A stretch of 17,933 nt of DNA from an uncultured Austwickia sp. (GTDB lineage Bacteria > Actinomycetota > Actinomycetes > Actinomycetales > Dermatophilaceae): contig CAKUSI010000043.1 of NCBI GenBank assembly GCA_934678955.1, forward strand, positions 1-17,933. Reading direction: 5' to 3'. Each line of letters begins with the position of its first letter. Positions within the stretch are counted from its first letter, which is position 1. Below, piece by piece: positions 16,511 through 17,933 of this stretch. The notes under the pieces are model-generated. The model made no database searches. It worked only from the letters and a program-made list of their open reading frames with translations, and had not been told where the DNA came from. The position numbers and the translations under genes are program-made.

Positions 16511-17933
16511 ATGACCAGTCCCGGGAGCACCCCCATCGCCGTCGTGGGCGTGGCCGCGATCATGCCCCAGGCGCCCACCGCGGACCTCTTCTGGCAGAAC
16601 ATCAAGAACGGGGTCTACTCGATCACCGAGACGCCGGTCGACCGCTGGGATCCGGCCAAGTACTACGACGCGGACCGCAGCGCCCGCGACAAGACGTACA
16701 GCAAGATCGGCGGCTGGGTCCGCGAGTTCGAGTGGAACCCGGTGGCCTGGCGGTTGCCGATCCCGCCGACCGTGGCGGCCCAGATGGACGAGGGGCAGCG
16801 CTGGGTCATCTCCGCCTCGCGGGCGGCGCTGACCCAGGCGGGCTGGCCGGACTGGAAGGTCGACGGCGACCGGGTCGGGGTGATCCTCGGCAACGCCATC
16901 GGCGGCGAGAAGCACTATGTGTCCGCCAACCGGATTCGCCTGCCCGAGCTGCTCGCCCACGTGCAGTCCGCGCCCTCGATGCTGGCGCTGCCGACCGAGG
17001 TGCAGGAGCGCATCATCACCGAGGCGCGCACGTCCTACCAGGACGCGACGCTGGAGATCACCGAGGACACCATGCCGGGTGAGCTGTCCAACGTGATGGC
17101 GGGCCGGGTGGCCAACCTGTTCAACCTGCGCGGCCCCAACTTCACGACCGACGCGGCCTGCGCATCGGGCCTGGCCGCGCTGTCGGCGGCGGTGCACGGG
17201 CTGCGCGCCCACGAGTACGACGCGGTGATCACCGGCGGCGTCGACCGCAACATGGGCATCGAGGGCTTCGTCAAGTTCTGCAAGATCGGCGCGCTGTCCG
17301 CCAGCGGCACCCGCCCCTTCGACGCCGGCGCGGACGGCTTCGTGATGGGGGAGGGGTGCGCGATCTTCGTGCTCAAGCGGCTCGAGGACGCCGAGCGGGA
17401 CGGTGACCCGATCCAGGCGGTCATCCTCGGCATCGGTGGGTCCTCGGACGGCAAGGGCAAGGGCATCACAGCGCCCAACCCGATCGGCCAGCAGCACGCG
17501 GTGCGTCGCGCCTGGCAGTCCGCGGGCCTCGACCCGGCGACCGCGTCGGCCCTGGAGGCGCACGGCACCTCGACGCGCGTCGGCGACGCCGCCGAGCTGT
17601 CCTCGCTGACCGCGGTGTTCGGCGACAGCGCCAAGCCGCGCTCGATCGCGCTCGGGTCCGTGAAGTCGAACATCGGCCACCTGAAGGCAGCGGCCGGCTC
17701 GGCGGGCCTGTTCAAGATGGTCAAGATGCTGCACGAGAAGGTGCTCGTCCCCTCCCTGAACTTCAAGGTGCCCAACGACAACGTCGACTGGGACACGATC
17801 CCGTTCGCGGTCAACACGCAGCTGCGCGGCTGGGAGTCCTCGGCCTGTCCGGACGGCGTCCGGCGCGGCGGCGTGAGCGCGTTCGGCTTCGGCGGGACGA
17901 ACTTCCACGTGGTGGTGGAGGAGCACGTGCCCG
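16511..17933 (+). CDS. PfaA-like ketosynthase of a type I polyketide/polyunsaturated fatty acid synthase, N-terminal part
   Basis: The first 474 residues are a complete-looking ketosynthase domain; the frame is still open at the window end. It condenses acyl units by decarboxylative Claisen reaction. The catalytic triad is visible: Cys217 in DAACASG, His351 in EAHGTST and His390 in [25 protein letters not shown] closes the domain. The N-terminus ([45 protein letters not shown], then PIPPTV) resembles PfaA ketosynthases of polyunsaturated fatty acid synthases more than modular PKS modules, and [11 protein letters not shown] replaces the usual GTGT-GDPIE. ATG 16511 has GAGGAG nine bases upstream. 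Further domains (acyltransferase, repeated carrier proteins, ketoreductase) would lie beyond the window; a stand-alone or modular PKS cannot be excluded. Confidence 0.85.
   Translation, partial: MTSPGSTPIAVVGVAAIMPQAPTADLFWQNIKNGVYSITETPVDRWDPAKYYDADRSARDKTYSKIGGWVREFEWNPVAWRLPIPPTVAAQMDEGQRWVISASRAALTQAGWPDWKVDGDRVGVILGNAIGGEKHYVSANRIRLPELLAHVQSAPSMLALPTEVQERIITEARTSYQDATLEITEDTMPGELSNVMAGRVANLFNLRGPNFTTDAACASGLAALSAAVHGLRAHEYDAVITGGVDRNMGIEGFVKFCKIGALSASGTRPFDAGADGFVMGEGCAIFVLKRLEDAERDGDPIQAVILGIGGSSDGKGKGITAPNPIGQQHAVRRAWQSAGLDPATASALEAHGTSTRVGDAAELSSLTAVFGDSAKPRSIALGSVKSNIGHLKAAAGSAGLFKMVKMLHEKVLVPSLNFKVPNDNVDWDTIPFAVNTQLRGWESSACPDGVRRGGVSAFGFGGTNFHVVVEEHVP

Noticed and set aside
14248..16605. 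785-codon open frame on the minus strand antisense to the acyl-CoA dehydrogenase
   Set aside because: It is low-complexity and Gly/Arg/Val-rich with no domain, while the plus strand has a clear catalytic enzyme. It also crosses the end of etfD.
16451..17926. 491-codon open frame on the minus strand antisense to the ketosynthase
   Set aside because: It is a shadow of the ketosynthase frame; the plus strand carries the full catalytic triad.
1..17933. tRNA or rRNA genes, CRISPR arrays, insertion sequences, phage genes
   Set aside because: None was recognised on either strand by reading. All substantial space is filled by identifiable genes and the few gaps hold only the short elements listed.

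Overview
The window is very GC-rich and gene-dense, with GTG starts and strong purine-rich ribosome binding sites. It carries the actinobacterial markers RbpA and OpcA. Gene order (tpiA-secG, then pgl-opcA-zwf-tal-tkt on the opposite strand, then divergent ctaB and ctaA) follows the layout known from Mycobacterium and other Actinobacteria. The source is therefore almost certainly an aerobic actinobacterium; genus cannot be read from the sequence.

Left part (1-8259): the 3' end of tpiA closes with a strong hairpin. A likely separate unit, secG-rbpA, follows. Converging on it is a five-gene minus-strand operon, tkt-tal-zwf-opcA-pgl, which encodes both branches of the pentose phosphate pathway except 6-phosphogluconate dehydrogenase and the pentose-phosphate isomerase/epimerase. 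All four junctions in this operon are 4-base stop/start overlaps.

Middle (8260-10473): ctaB (heme O synthase) diverges from tkt and converges on ctaA (heme A synthase). Together they make heme A for an aa3-type terminal oxidase, so the cell respires oxygen. A perfect 17-bp tandem duplication sits between their stop codons.

Right part (10474-17933): a co-directional lipid/electron-transfer block, etfB-etfA-etfD-acyl-CoA dehydrogenase, is followed by the start of a large ketosynthase-containing synthase that resembles PfaA-type polyunsaturated fatty acid/polyketide synthases and runs off the window. The dehydrogenase would pass electrons to EtfBA. EtfD, a membrane Fe-S protein of the Rv0338c/FadF type, would pass them to the quinone pool. 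Points of interest are a 20-bp perfect palindrome ahead of etfB, a large hairpin between etfA and etfD, an abrupt codon-usage change inside the 3' end of etfD, and the linkage of a long-form acyl-CoA dehydrogenase to a PfaA-like synthase. No tRNA, rRNA, CRISPR array or insertion sequence was seen.
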